Of a stretch of 64,000 bases of DNA, positions 17,246 to 26,280 are shown piece after piece. Position 1 is the stretch's first letter; every line of letters begins with the position of its first letter. The notes beneath the pieces are model-generated. The model searched no databases and was not told where the DNA came from. It was given only the letters and a program-made list of their open reading frames with translations. A program made the position numbers and the translations under genes. This stretch comes from an uncultured Hyphomicrobium sp. Its GTDB lineage: Bacteria; Pseudomonadota; Alphaproteobacteria; Rhizobiales; Hyphomicrobiaceae. The stretch covers positions 6,826-70,825 of the forward strand of contig NZ_CADEFI010000010.1 of the NCBI RefSeq assembly GCF_902826555.1, given 5' to 3'.

Positions 17246-18001
17246 ATGAAAGCGATCATCATTGGCGGGAGCGGCCTGATCGGGCGCAAGCTCGCCGCCA
17301 TCCTGAAATCCCAAGGTCATCACGTCGTAAGCGCTTCGCCGTCGACTGGCGTCGATAGCGTTTCCGGTGCGGGCGTTGCGGAGGCGCTGGCCGGTGCGGA
17401 CGTCGTCGTCGATGTGACCAACTCGCCATCCTTCGACGACCAGGCCGTGCTCGAGTTCTTCCGGACGTCGACGCGCAATCTCCTGAGTGCGGCCGAGGCC
17501 GCGGGCGTTGCACATTTCATCGCGTTGTCGGTCGTGGGCGCGGATCGCATTCGGGACAGCGGCTATCTCCGCGCCAAGCGCGTGCAGGAGGAGCTGATCG
17601 AGGCCGGCGGCGTGCCTTACACGATCCTGCGGGCCACGCAGTTCTTCGAGTTTCTCGATGCGATCGCCGGCGGCGGAGCGCCAGCCGATGTCGTGCCGCT
17701 TTCGCCTGCGAGGTTCCAGCCCGTCGCGGCGGACGACGTCGCGGCCACTCTCGCGACCATCGTAGTCGCCGCGCCCAAAAATGGCGCTCTGGAGCTGGCT
17801 GGCCCGGAAGCGTCGAGCCTCGCGGCCTTCGTGCAATCGTTTCTCGCCTTCAAGGGCGACGCACGAAGAGTGGTGCCCGACGCCAAGGCCACATATTTCG
17901 GAGCGATCCTCGATGACAACGGGTTGGCCCCGGTCGCGAAGTTCATCCCGGGGCCCACGCGCTTTGCCGATTGGCTCCGGCACTCGCAGCCCCGTCAATA
18001 G
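17246..18001 (+). CDS. NAD(P)-binding NmrA/atypical SDR protein
   Basis: Rossmann-fold protein of 251 aa with an N-terminal dinucleotide-binding motif (AIIIGGSGLIGRKLA), VVDVTNSPSF near 60 and FIALSVVGADRIRDSGYLRAKRVQEELIEAGGVPYTILRATQFFEF, the typical atypical-SDR/NmrA stretch. There is no classical YxxxK pair, although GYLRAK occupies that position. The ribosome site GGAGGAGG fixes ATG 17246. Likely an oxidoreductase or redox sensor co-transcribed with the hydrolase. Confidence 0.85.
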   Translation: MKAIIIGGSGLIGRKLAAILKSQGHHVVSASPSTGVDSVSGAGVAEALAGADVVVDVTNSPSFDDQAVLEFFRTSTRNLLSAAEAAGVAHFIALSVVGADRIRDSGYLRAKRVQEELIEAGGVPYTILRATQFFEFLDAIAGGGAPADVVPLSPARFQPVAADDVAATLATIVVAAPKNGALELAGPEASSLAAFVQSFLAFKGDARRVVPDAKATYFGAILDDNGLAPVAKFIPGPTRFADWLRHSQPRQ

Positions 18002-18021
18002 ATCAGAGAAAGGGACACGCC

Positions 18022-18438
18022 ATGCATAAAATCGCTCTGCTTCTTGCGGCGACCGCGGCCCTCTTTTCGACATGCGCGGCGGCGCACGACACGATCGCTC
18101 CCGGCGCAAAGGTGTCTGTGGTCTTCGACCAGGAATTGCCGAACGTCCCAGGCAAGAGCCTGCGCGCCGTGCTCGTGGAGTACGAACCCGGTGCCGGATC
18201 GCCGTCGCATCGGCATCCCTCGTCGGCCTTCATCTACGCGCGGGTGCTCGAGGGCGCTATCCGGAGCAAAGTGAACGAGGAGCCGGAGCACACGTATCAA
18301 GCCGGCGAGAGCTGGACCGAGAAGCCCGGCGATCATCACCAGGTGAGCCACAACGCCAGCGACACCGCTCCGGCAAAGCTGCTGGCCATCTTCGTCGTCG
18401 ATACGAACGACCGCAAGATCGTCATTCCCGACAAGTGA
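18022..18438 (+). CDS. Exported cupin-domain protein
   Basis: Protein of 138 aa: signal peptide MHKIALLLAATAALFSTCAAA, then a single cupin barrel with the metal-binding motif SPSHRHPSSAFIYARVLEG (two His and downstream Glu) and the second motif PGDHHQVSHN. It starts 20 bp after the preceding gene and has AAAGGGA upstream, so it is the last gene of the three-gene set. A periplasmic small-molecule binding or isomerase role is possible; no substrate can be named. Confidence 0.85.
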   Translation: MHKIALLLAATAALFSTCAAAHDTIAPGAKVSVVFDQELPNVPGKSLRAVLVEYEPGAGSPSHRHPSSAFIYARVLEGAIRSKVNEEPEHTYQAGESWTEKPGDHHQVSHNASDTAPAKLLAIFVVDTNDRKIVIPDK

Positions 18439-18472
18439 GGACGGCCTCCGGCGGTGGAGACGGCAGATACGC

Positions 18473-18883
18473 TCAGGCGACGGCGAGGTTGACGAAGCCG
18501 TTGGCGGCCAGGACGTGGTCCAGGGTCTTCTCGAGCATGTCGAGCTTGAACGGCTTCACGAGATAGCCGGTGGCGCCGGCAGCTTTGGCGGCCAGTATGT
18601 TCTCCGGCTTCGACTCGGCCGTCACAAGCACGAACGGCGTGGCCTGCGTTTCAGGGTTGAGGCGCATCGCCTTCAGGAGATCGAAGCCGCTCATGCCGTC
18701 CATGTTCCAATCCGACAGGATCAGGTCGTAGCGCTTGTAAGAAAGCTTCTCGAGCGCCTGCAATCCATTGGCGGCCTCGTCGATCTGCGCATAGCCGAGC
18801 TGGACGAGAAGGCGGCGCATGATCTTGAGCATCACCTGCCGATCCTCGACGATCAGCAGCTCGAGCGTCTTTCTTCCGTCCAT
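18473..18883 (-). CDS. CheY-like single-domain response regulator
   Basis: Stand-alone receiver domain of 136 aa: acidic residues in LLIVEDRQVM, phospho-acceptor Asp in DLILSDWNMDGMSG, Thr in VLVTAES and Lys in YLVKPFKLD. No output domain follows. ATG 18883 gives a compact CheY; in-frame ATGs at 18928 and further upstream are possible. The kinase partner is not in the immediate neighbourhood. It converges on the cupin gene and is divergent from the GtrA-NadD gene. Confidence 0.85.
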   Translation of the reverse strand: MDGRKTLELLIVEDRQVMLKIMRRLLVQLGYAQIDEAANGLQALEKLSYKRYDLILSDWNMDGMSGFDLLKAMRLNPETQATPFVLVTAESKPENILAAKAAGATGYLVKPFKLDMLEKTLDHVLAANGFVNLAVA

Positions 18884-19076
18884 GTGCTTCCCCGCGAGCA
18901 GGAGCGGTCCCTTTGTCGGGCCGATCATCGTGGTTGCTCTCTCTTCACCATTCCTGAGAGCGATTACTAAATCGTGTGTTCTCTGACTTTCGGATTCGAG
19001 TTGCATGCGCCTACGCGCCATGACGCAGGGGACGCGTACGCGCCGGCGGGGTAAACCCAAGCCCGAGAGGACGAAC

Positions 19077-20252
19077 ATGGCAACCGGCGGATACAGCGAA
19101 GAACGGGCGGATGCGCACGCGACCGGGGGGCTCCCCTCCCGGCCGCAAGCGGCTTCGCGCGCCTACCGCATCCGACGGCTCGTCCGCTACACCGCCGTCA
19201 ACCTCGTGAGTCTGGCCGTCGACTACGCCGTGTTTTTCTTCGTGATTTTTGCGCTGGCTGCTCCCGTCCTCGCCAGCGTCGCAGGCTATGCGGTCGCGTT
19301 CTCACTCAATTACAAGCTGTCGCGACTGTTCGTTTTCGGCAGCGACGGATCGCACAAGACCGAAAAGCGGTTGTTTTCGGAATTCATGGCCACCGGGCTG
19401 CTCGGGATCCTGCTTACGGCCGCCGTCACGGGTGCCGGCGTCCATCTCGTGGGGCTCTCGCCGACTATCGCAAAGACGGCGGCTGTGCTCATCTGCTTCC
19501 TCGTGCTCTATGTCATCCGCAGCCGGCTGGTGTTCACCCGGATCGAGAGCCCATCTTCATCCCCATCTGGTGTCTCGATCGCTGCGATGCCCGTCCACCT
19601 CACATCCAAAAGCTTCGGGTCGCTCGCCGTGCGGGCGCCGCCAGCCGCGCCAGGCCAGCGCATCGGGTTGCTCGGAGGATCCTTCAATCCACCGCACCGG
19701 GCGCACGTCGTCATCTCCGAGGCGGTGATGAAGCGGCTCGGGCTCGACGAGATCTGGTGGATCGTCACTCCCGGAAATCCGCTCAAGGCCCACAACGAGC
19801 TGGCGCCGCTCGCGGACAGGCTCGATGCGTGCCGGCGTCTCGTCACCAACCCGCGGATCAAAATCACCGCGTTCGAGGCCCGCCTCGGCAGCGCGGCAAC
19901 CATCGTCACACTGTCGTTTCTGAAGCAGCGCTACAGGAGCGTGAATTTTGTCTGGATCATGGGCGGCGATAACCTGGCCGGCTTCCATCGCTGGGCGGCG
20001 TGGCGGCGCATCGCAGAGCTGATGCCGTTCGTGGTGGCGGATCGTCCGCAATGGAGGCTCAAGGCGCTCTCGGCTCCCGCGGCGCGGGCGCTCGCCCGTT
20101 TCCGTGTTCCAGACGACGAGGCGGGCACGCTGGCCCGAAAAACGGCTCCGGCGTGGTTGTATCTGACGCTCAGGCTGTCGCCCGAATCGTCGACCGAAAT
20201 CAGGGCCAGCCGCTCCCGGTCTCCCGTTTTCCGTTCTGAACAGGCGGGTTAG
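19077..20252 (+). CDS. nadD: GtrA membrane domain fused to nicotinate-nucleotide adenylyltransferase (NadD)
   Basis: A single uninterrupted frame of 391 aa carries two domains. Residues ~33-155 form a GtrA-like four-helix membrane domain (helices near 40-60, 62-81, 103-125, 131-153). Residues ~195-391 form NadD, which adenylates nicotinate mononucleotide in NAD synthesis: RIGLLGGSFNPPHRAH, MGGDNLAGFHRW and the C-terminal SSTEIRA. The HxGH-type motif reads HRAH. GAGGAC 6 nt before ATG 19077 sets the start. An internal ATG at 19587 would give a NadD-only protein of 221 aa but has no ribosome site. rsfS and rlmH follow, the normal nadD neighbours. Confidence 0.85.
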   Translation: MATGGYSEERADAHATGGLPSRPQAASRAYRIRRLVRYTAVNLVSLAVDYAVFFFVIFALAAPVLASVAGYAVAFSLNYKLSRLFVFGSDGSHKTEKRLFSEFMATGLLGILLTAAVTGAGVHLVGLSPTIAKTAAVLICFLVLYVIRSRLVFTRIESPSSSPSGVSIAAMPVHLTSKSFGSLAVRAPPAAPGQRIGLLGGSFNPPHRAHVVISEAVMKRLGLDEIWWIVTPGNPLKAHNELAPLADRLDACRRLVTNPRIKITAFEARLGSAATIVTLSFLKQRYRSVNFVWIMGGDNLAGFHRWAAWRRIAELMPFVVADRPQWRLKALSAPAARALARFRVPDDEAGTLARKTAPAWLYLTLRLSPESSTEIRASRSRSPVFRSEQAG

Positions 20253-20510
20253 CGGGAAAGCCGAAGGCAATTTTTCATTCTGAAGAACGGAACGGGGCGC
20301 CGGGGTGCGACAATCCGGACTCCTCCCTATTGCTGGAGCCCTACCGGACCGCTATCTTGATCGAGCCGACGGCGTCAATCAGCGCCGCGGTGGTGGGGAA
20401 GGCCGGCAAAATGTGCGGGTCGCCGGCGTCGCAAGACATCCCGCCTCGAGCCAAGTGGGCAAACAGGATGGCCTTACTGGTGCTGCAACGGAAAGGATAT
20501 TCACCCAAAG

Positions 20511-20921
20511 ATGCGAACCGCCATTGAGGGCGCCCGCAAGGGTGCGCCTCCAGCCGAGATCGTGCCAGCGCACGCAAGCTCGGAGCCGATGCTCAAAAAG
20601 ATCGTGCACTGGCTCGATGAAGCCAAGGCCGAGCAGATCGTAACCATCGATCTCAAAGGGAAATCGTCGATCGGCGATTTCATGGTGATCGCCACCGGGC
20701 GCTCGGATCGCCACGTCGGTGCGGTTGCGGAGCAGCTTCGCAAGCATCTCAAGGATAACGGTGTCGGAACCGTCCGGGTCGAAGGTCTGGAGACCTGCGA
20801 CTGGGTGTTGATCGATGCCGGTGACATCCTGGTTCACGTCTTCCGTGGCGAGGTTCGGGATTTCTACAATCTCGAGAAGATGTGGTCGGCCGCTCGTCCC
20901 GGCGAGCAGACGTCGCACTGA
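20511..20921 (+). CDS. rsfS: Ribosomal silencing factor RsfS
   Basis: Binds uL14 on the 50S subunit and blocks subunit joining under nutrient limitation. The 136-aa protein has the family core LDEAKAEQIVTIDLKGKSSIGDFMVIATGRSDRHVGAVAEQL and CDWVLIDAGDILVHVFRGEVRDFYNLEKMW. The ~25 N-terminal residues are an extension of low conservation. It lies 258 bp after the nadD fusion gene and 96 bp before rlmH. Confidence 0.95.
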   Translation: MRTAIEGARKGAPPAEIVPAHASSEPMLKKIVHWLDEAKAEQIVTIDLKGKSSIGDFMVIATGRSDRHVGAVAEQLRKHLKDNGVGTVRVEGLETCDWVLIDAGDILVHVFRGEVRDFYNLEKMWSAARPGEQTSH

Positions 20922-21017
20922 TTGGTGAGACCACTTGCGTGGTCTGGGCGGATTTAACGCCGGTCCGTGACGGCGCAGCTTGATTGTGCGTCGTCACGCA
21001 GTAGCTCGGGCGCTCCG

Positions 21018-21500
21018 ATGCGTCTTTCCATCGTCGCCGTGGGGCGCCTCAAGGATGGCCCCGAACGCGAGCTTTATCTCAAATATGCCAAGCGGATCGA
21101 TGAAGCCGGGCGCGGTGTTGCGCTTGGTCCCCTCACCCTGTCCGAGCTGCCAGAGGCGCGACAGGCGAGCGCAAACCAGAGGCGCGCGGACGAAGCTGCC
21201 CGGCTCGTGACCGCTTCGGAGAGCGCCGATTTCGCGGTGCTTCTCGACGAGGGCGGCAAGACGTTCGGCAGCGAAGCTTTTGCGCGGCTGCTGGCGCAAC
21301 GGCGCGATGAAGGCCGACGCGCTATGGCTTTCCTGATCGGCGGACCGGACGGTCATGGGGACAGCGCACGCCAAAGGGCCAATTTCGTGCTTTCGCTCGG
21401 ACCCATGACCCTGCCGCACGGCTTGGCGCGCATCGTGCTGGCCGAGCAGCTCTACCGCTCGGCTACCATCCTCTCGGGTCATCCCTACCATCGGGCCTGA
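21018..21500 (+). CDS. rlmH: 23S rRNA pseudouridine-1915 N3-methyltransferase RlmH
   Basis: SPOUT-family methyltransferase of 160 aa acting on pseudouridine 1915 in 23S rRNA helix 69. Seen: N-terminal MRLSIVAVGRLKDGPERELYLKYAKRI, VLLDEGGKTFGSEAFA, the knot motif FLIGGPDGHGD and the C-terminal LPHGLARIVLAEQLYRSATILSGHPYHR. ATG 21018 matches the normal length; the frame is open upstream to 20967. Confidence 0.96.
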   Translation: MRLSIVAVGRLKDGPERELYLKYAKRIDEAGRGVALGPLTLSELPEARQASANQRRADEAARLVTASESADFAVLLDEGGKTFGSEAFARLLAQRRDEGRRAMAFLIGGPDGHGDSARQRANFVLSLGPMTLPHGLARIVLAEQLYRSATILSGHPYHRA

Positions 21501-21717
21501 CAAATCCCGGCCGGCGCCGCATCTTGTCAAATTGCTGAACCAGGAGCGTTTTAGGTTCCTGGCGGGATGTGTCCTCAGACTGCTGCGATGACCGCTTTTT
21601 TGCGGGCTTTTCCGAAGGTTTCGGCGCGTGGACAGGTTAATGGGGAGGCCGGGCTCTGGACCGTCGCCGGTTCAGGCCCTATCACTTTTTTTAGTGGTTT
21701 GACCGGGAGGGGTAGGG

Positions 21718-23187
21718 ATGGCGGCTCAAGACGTTGCAGCGCCGGGTTCGCTCGCTCCCGCCGACGCTTCTGTGTTCGCGATGCCGGCCAAGGATCTGGT
21801 GCAGCCGGATACGGCGCGCCCGCGCGAGCGCTTTATTCCCGTGACGACGTACGCGCTGATCGACCGTCTGACGGCGCCGCAGACTTGGCCCGGCGGCCAA
21901 GCGCGCGCGGCACGGCGCTTCTTCCGCTACCTCGAATACTGGCGTCGCCAGCAGCATGGCGTGGGCCTCGCCAACCTTCTGCAGGCTTATGAGACTTTCA
22001 GCCCCGACAGCGATCTCCTGATCACGCGGACGTTCACGCCGGACGAGCGGGCGACGCTGCAGAAGCGCGTCGTGCACGAGGTCGCGGGGATCCTGAAGCA
22101 AGCCAACTACGTGCGCATCGACCCCACGGACGTGCAATTGATCCTGACCAAGGAGTCGCATTACGGGCTCGATCTGCACGTCGACTTCACGGCGTTCGAG
22201 GAAATCCTGATCTACTACCGCGGCGCATCCAGCCGGCGCGACCAGCGCCGCTCCTTCCGCAAATTCATGCGCAAGGAAGAGTTCGACGTGCCGATTTTCC
22301 AACGGCTGTTCCTGCTGTTCAAGCTCAAGCCCTTCGAAACACGCGTTCTCGAGCTGATGAAAGAGCAGCGAATACCGCGCCGCGAGGCCGAGAAGCTCGT
22401 GCGCAACCTGCGCGCCATGATTCCGGCCGAGGTCAACGAGAGCAACATCTACCTCAAGCTGTTCAAGAACATCCCGCGCAGCGACGTGGAGATGGTGTTT
22501 CCCAACACGCGCGTGAAATTCCGGCTGTTGGACAAGCTTCGGCTCGGGCTCACGGCCAGCGGCGGCATCGGCATGGGCGTCGCCGGGGCCGCAGGCAAGC
22601 TCGCCCTCATTGCCAGCAATCCGATCGCGGCGGCCGGCGCCGTGCTCGGCCTCGGCGGTGTCGCGTTCCGCCAGGGCATGAACTTCCTGAACCAGCGGCA
22701 GCGCTACATGGTCGTCATGGCGCAGAACCTCTACTTTCACGCCATGGCCGACAATCGCGGGGTGCTGATCAAGCTCGCCGACCGTGCGGCCGAGGAGGAC
22801 GTCAAAGAGGAGATGCTGCTCTACAGCGTGCTGGCCAAGGAAAGCGCCAAGCATTCGGATCTCCCGGCCATCGACGCGGCCATCGAGCAGTATCTGCAGA
22901 CGAGCTTCGGTGTGTCCGTCGATTTCGATCTCGAGGATGCACTCGGCCGGCTGATCGCGGACGGACTGGTGAAGCAGGATGCCGACGGCAACTTGCGTAC
23001 TCTCGGACCGGCGGCGGCGGCCCAGCACCTCGATGCGCAATGGGACGTGTTTCTCGATAATCTGCCGGATCCTACCGGCGACGAGGGAACGGAAGTGGAC
23101 AGCACCGTGGTCGCGGAGCAGGCGTCGGCGGACCCCATCCCGGTTGCCGAAACCGCCGCTGACAGCCCCGCCCCGCAGCAAGCCTGA
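21718..23187 (+). CDS. DUF3754 (TMEM143-like) protein
   Basis: Protein of 489 aa resembling DUF3754/TMEM143 proteins: a long helical N-terminal part with FEEILIYYRG near 160, IFQRLFLLFKLKPFETRVLELMKEQRIPRREAEK, a segment VYLKLFKNIPRSDVEMVFPNT-like near 245, and a hydrophobic hairpin LALIASNPIAAAGAVLGLGGVAF (about 297-320) that probably inserts in the inner membrane. The C-terminal 50 residues are acidic and Pro/Ala-rich. GGGAGGGGTAGGG immediately before ATG 21718 is the ribosome site. The molecular function of the family is unknown. Confidence 0.8.
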   Translation: MAAQDVAAPGSLAPADASVFAMPAKDLVQPDTARPRERFIPVTTYALIDRLTAPQTWPGGQARAARRFFRYLEYWRRQQHGVGLANLLQAYETFSPDSDLLITRTFTPDERATLQKRVVHEVAGILKQANYVRIDPTDVQLILTKESHYGLDLHVDFTAFEEILIYYRGASSRRDQRRSFRKFMRKEEFDVPIFQRLFLLFKLKPFETRVLELMKEQRIPRREAEKLVRNLRAMIPAEVNESNIYLKLFKNIPRSDVEMVFPNTRVKFRLLDKLRLGLTASGGIGMGVAGAAGKLALIASNPIAAAGAVLGLGGVAFRQGMNFLNQRQRYMVVMAQNLYFHAMADNRGVLIKLADRAAEEDVKEEMLLYSVLAKESAKHSDLPAIDAAIEQYLQTSFGVSVDFDLEDALGRLIADGLVKQDADGNLRTLGPAAAAQHLDAQWDVFLDNLPDPTGDEGTEVDSTVVAEQASADPIPVAETAADSPAPQQA

Positions 23188-23260
23188 CGTTCCGCCGGCA
23201 TTGCGCTATGGTGCGGCGCCTGCGGCCCGACACCGGCCGTTTTTCCCTGTCTCTCTCGAT

Positions 23261-24169
23261 ATGGACGACATGACCCCTCACAAGCTGATCGCCGAGGTGG
23301 AGGACCGCGGATACGCCATGCGTATCGCGGGCGCTCTGCAGGATCTCATCGAGCCGCCGCCGGATGCGCTCACGGTGTTCGAGGACAAGCAGGGGCACGA
23401 CGAGGGCGCGTCCGTGCTCTGGCGCATCGAGGCGTATTTCTCCGAACCGCGCGTGCCGCATGCGCTCCAGGCCGAGCTCGGAGAGCTGCTAGACGAGCCT
23501 GTGCCAGAATTCCTCTCCGCCGACATTCCGGATCTCAATTGGGTTGCGCTTTCCCAAGCCGCGCTGCCTCCAGTGCGCGCGGGCCGCTTCTCCGTGCACG
23601 GCGCGCACGACCGGGATCGCGTGCCTCAGGGGCCGAACGCCATCCTGATCGAGGCAGGCGAGGCCTTCGGGACGGCGCATCACGCGACGACGTTCGGCTG
23701 CCTCGTGGCGCTCGACCGGCTCACCGAGGAACGGCGCTTCAAGCGCATCCTGGATCTCGGCTGCGGCTCCGGCATTCTGGCCATCGCGGCGGCCCGCTCG
23801 TGCCCGCGGGCCTCCGTGCACGGGGTCGACATCGACCCGCAGTCGGTCGTGGTCGCACGCGAGAACGCGGCTGTGAACAGAGTGGCGGCACATATCACCT
23901 TCGTGGCCGGCGCCGGTGTATCGGCGCCTCAGATCCGCGCCGCGGCGCCCTTCGACCTCATCCTCGCAAACATCCTGGCGGCGCCGCTGATCTCGCTCGC
24001 GCCCGACGTCCGGCGCGCCGCCAAGGACGGTGCGGCTGTCATTCTCTCGGGGCTGCTGACGCGGGAGGCTCCGCGCGTGCTGGCCGCCTATCGGGCCCAG
24101 GGTTTCGCGCTTTCTTCGCATAGACGCAACGATGGCTGGTCGACGCTCACGCTCTACAAGCGCTCCTAG
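23261..24169 (+). CDS. prmA: Ribosomal protein L11 methyltransferase
   Basis: SAM-dependent methyltransferase of 302 aa. The N-terminal third is a substrate-binding region; the catalytic half has EAGEAFGTAHHATTFGC (the PrmA-specific motif), the SAM-binding ILDLGCGSGILAIAAAR, VDIDPQSV and the catalytic LILANILAAPL. ATG 23261 and 23270 (MDDM, then MTPHK) are both plausible starts. It precedes the aminopeptidase gene by 19 bp on the same strand. Confidence 0.92.
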   Translation: MDDMTPHKLIAEVEDRGYAMRIAGALQDLIEPPPDALTVFEDKQGHDEGASVLWRIEAYFSEPRVPHALQAELGELLDEPVPEFLSADIPDLNWVALSQAALPPVRAGRFSVHGAHDRDRVPQGPNAILIEAGEAFGTAHHATTFGCLVALDRLTEERRFKRILDLGCGSGILAIAAARSCPRASVHGVDIDPQSVVVARENAAVNRVAAHITFVAGAGVSAPQIRAAAPFDLILANILAAPLISLAPDVRRAAKDGAAVILSGLLTREAPRVLAAYRAQGFALSSHRRNDGWSTLTLYKRS

Positions 24170-24188
24170 ACTGACTTCAGGGGTCTCC

Positions 24189-26000
24189 ATGTTTCAGACG
24201 TTCAACGCGCCGTCCGATGCTTCCGCTGTTCCGGAGCGGATCAAGAAGCTGCGTGCGCTGCTCGCCGACGAAGGCGTGCAGGCGCTCCTGCAGCCGCGCG
24301 GCGACGAGCACCAGGGTGAATACGTGGCTCCATGCTCGGAGCGCCTGCGGTGGCTCACCGGCTTTTCTGGAAGTGCGGGTCTCGCGGCGGTGACGAAGCG
24401 GCATGCGGGGCTGTTCGTCGACGGACGCTACACCGTGCAGGCGCGCTCCGAATGCGGCGGCGGGCTGTTCGAGTTTCCGGGCATGGGCCACGCGGCGCTG
24501 GTGTCCTGGCTCAAGGAAAAACTCAGGAGCGGCGACGTGGTCGGGTTCGATCCCTGGCTGCATACCGTCTCCGACATCGAGGGGCTGCGTGGGAAGCTCG
24601 CCGCTTACGGCATCACGCTGAAGCCGACGCGACGCAATCTTATCGACAGGATCTGGGGCAAGGATCGTCCCGGGCCGCCGGATGGCCCCGTGGTTGCGCA
24701 TCCGGTCAAGTATTCGGGGCGATCGGCCGAGACCAAGATCTCGACGGTGCAGAAGAGCCTCAAGGAGGCCGGGCAGGATGCCGTCATTCTCACGGCTCCC
24801 GACTCCCTATGCTGGCTGTTCAACATTCGCGGGCGCGACGTGGCGCACAATCCCGTGGTGCTTGCGTTCGCCGTCGTGCCTGTCACAGGCAAGCCCGAGT
24901 TGTTCGTCGCCGCAGAGAAGGTGACGCGAGAGGCTCTCGCCCAGCTCGACGGCCTGGTCAAGATCTCACCGCCCGCCGCGCTCAAGGAGCGTGTGGCAGC
25001 GTTGCGCAAGGCCGGCAAACGCGTGCGCCTCGACTTCGACCGGGCAGCCTGGTGGCTTCACCGCGCGCTCGGAAAGAGTGCCGTGCGCGGCGCCGACCCT
25101 TGCGTTCCCTTGAAGGCGATCAAGAACGCGACCGAGATCAAGGGCGCACGCATCGCACACGTGCGCGACGGAGCGGCGGTGGCGAGATTTCTGGCCTGGC
25201 TCGACGGCGCGATTGCGGGCGGCGCCAATATCGACGAGATCGGCGCGGTGCGCGCGCTCGAGGAGCAGCGTGCGGGCAGCCAAGCCCTGAAGGAGATCTC
25301 TTTCGACACCATCTCGGGGAGCGGGCCGAACGGCGCGATCGTGCATTACCGCGTGACGGAGGCGACCAACCGCCAGCTCGCGCCGGGGGAGCTGTTCCTG
25401 CTCGACTCGGGAGCCCAGTATCTCGAAGGGACAACCGACATTACGCGCACGATCGCCATCGGCACGCCGACGCAGGAGATGCGGGAGCGATTCACGCTCG
25501 TCCTCAAGGGGCATATCGCCATCGCCACGGCGCGCTTTCCGAAAGGCACGCGCGGTATCGATCTCGATCCTTTCGCGCGACGCGCGCTGTGGGCGCACGG
25601 CCTCGACTACAGCCACGGCACCGGGCACGGCGTCGGCAGCTATCTCTCGGTCCACGAGGGGCCGCAATCCATCTCGCGCGGCGGCATGGCGGAAATCGAG
25701 CCGGGCATGATCATCTCCAACGAGCCGGGCTACTACAAGGAAGGCGCCTACGGCATCCGCATCGAGAACCTTGTACTCGCCACCGAGCCCGCAACGCCGG
25801 CCGGCGGTGACCGCGACATGCTCGGCTTCGAGACGCTGACGCTGGTGCCGATCGATCGCCGGCTCATCGTCAAGGAGTTGCTGACACCCGACGAGACGCG
25901 GTGGATCGATACGTATCATGCCACGGTCGCCGCGGTGATCGGACCCGAACTCGATGCGCCGACGCGGCGCTGGCTGGACACGGCGACAAAACCGCTCTGA
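24189..26000 (+). CDS. pepP: Xaa-Pro aminopeptidase (M24B)
   Basis: Metalloaminopeptidase of 603 aa removing N-terminal residues before proline. Two creatinase-type N-terminal domains (1-~300) precede the pita-bread catalytic domain. Metal ligands can be placed: Asp in LLDSGAQY, Asp in TTDITRT, His in GTGHGVGSYLSVHEGP, Glu in SNEPGYYKEG and Glu in IRIENLV. AGGGG upstream and the family length support ATG 24189. The large three-domain form resembles eukaryotic-type aminopeptidase P, common in alphaproteobacteria. Confidence 0.93.
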   Translation: MFQTFNAPSDASAVPERIKKLRALLADEGVQALLQPRGDEHQGEYVAPCSERLRWLTGFSGSAGLAAVTKRHAGLFVDGRYTVQARSECGGGLFEFPGMGHAALVSWLKEKLRSGDVVGFDPWLHTVSDIEGLRGKLAAYGITLKPTRRNLIDRIWGKDRPGPPDGPVVAHPVKYSGRSAETKISTVQKSLKEAGQDAVILTAPDSLCWLFNIRGRDVAHNPVVLAFAVVPVTGKPELFVAAEKVTREALAQLDGLVKISPPAALKERVAALRKAGKRVRLDFDRAAWWLHRALGKSAVRGADPCVPLKAIKNATEIKGARIAHVRDGAAVARFLAWLDGAIAGGANIDEIGAVRALEEQRAGSQALKEISFDTISGSGPNGAIVHYRVTEATNRQLAPGELFLLDSGAQYLEGTTDITRTIAIGTPTQEMRERFTLVLKGHIAIATARFPKGTRGIDLDPFARRALWAHGLDYSHGTGHGVGSYLSVHEGPQSISRGGMAEIEPGMIISNEPGYYKEGAYGIRIENLVLATEPATPAGGDRDMLGFETLTLVPIDRRLIVKELLTPDETRWIDTYHATVAAVIGPELDAPTRRWLDTATKPL

Positions 26001-26024
26001 CACCTTCTCCATTCTCGAAAAAAT

Positions 26025-26054
26025 AGAACGAGTTTCTCGGAGAAACAGAACGAG
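26025..26054. promoter_or_regulatory. Direct repeats around a dyad, downstream of pepP
   Basis: AGAACGAG occurs at 26025-26032 and 26047-26054, a 22-bp period, and GTTTCTC-G-GAGAAAC (26032-26046) forms a perfect dyad between them. The interval 26001-26280 is AT-rich and precedes the VOC-domain gene, so a regulator site for that gene is possible. There is no T tract for a terminator. Confidence 0.35.
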
Positions 26055-26280
26055 AAACGCCCGCATTTCCGCGCATTGGCGCAGCGCGGAGACGGCATCT
26101 GTCGCTGCTACATCCCATTTTCTTCATTTTCTTCAAGGCTTCACGCCGAAATTCTATTATCATTTATCAACTCTGATTCGGGCATGCCGCGGCCCAGCGC
26201 TGCATAGCCCGTTTGCCACAGCGATCGTGCGCCACGCGTACGGCGGCGATTTCGGCTGCAACACAACTTTGGGGCGTTTC

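Noticed and set aside
21691-23181. Minus-strand open frame opposite the DUF3754 gene
   Set aside because: Shadow of the real plus-strand gene, composition non-protein-like.
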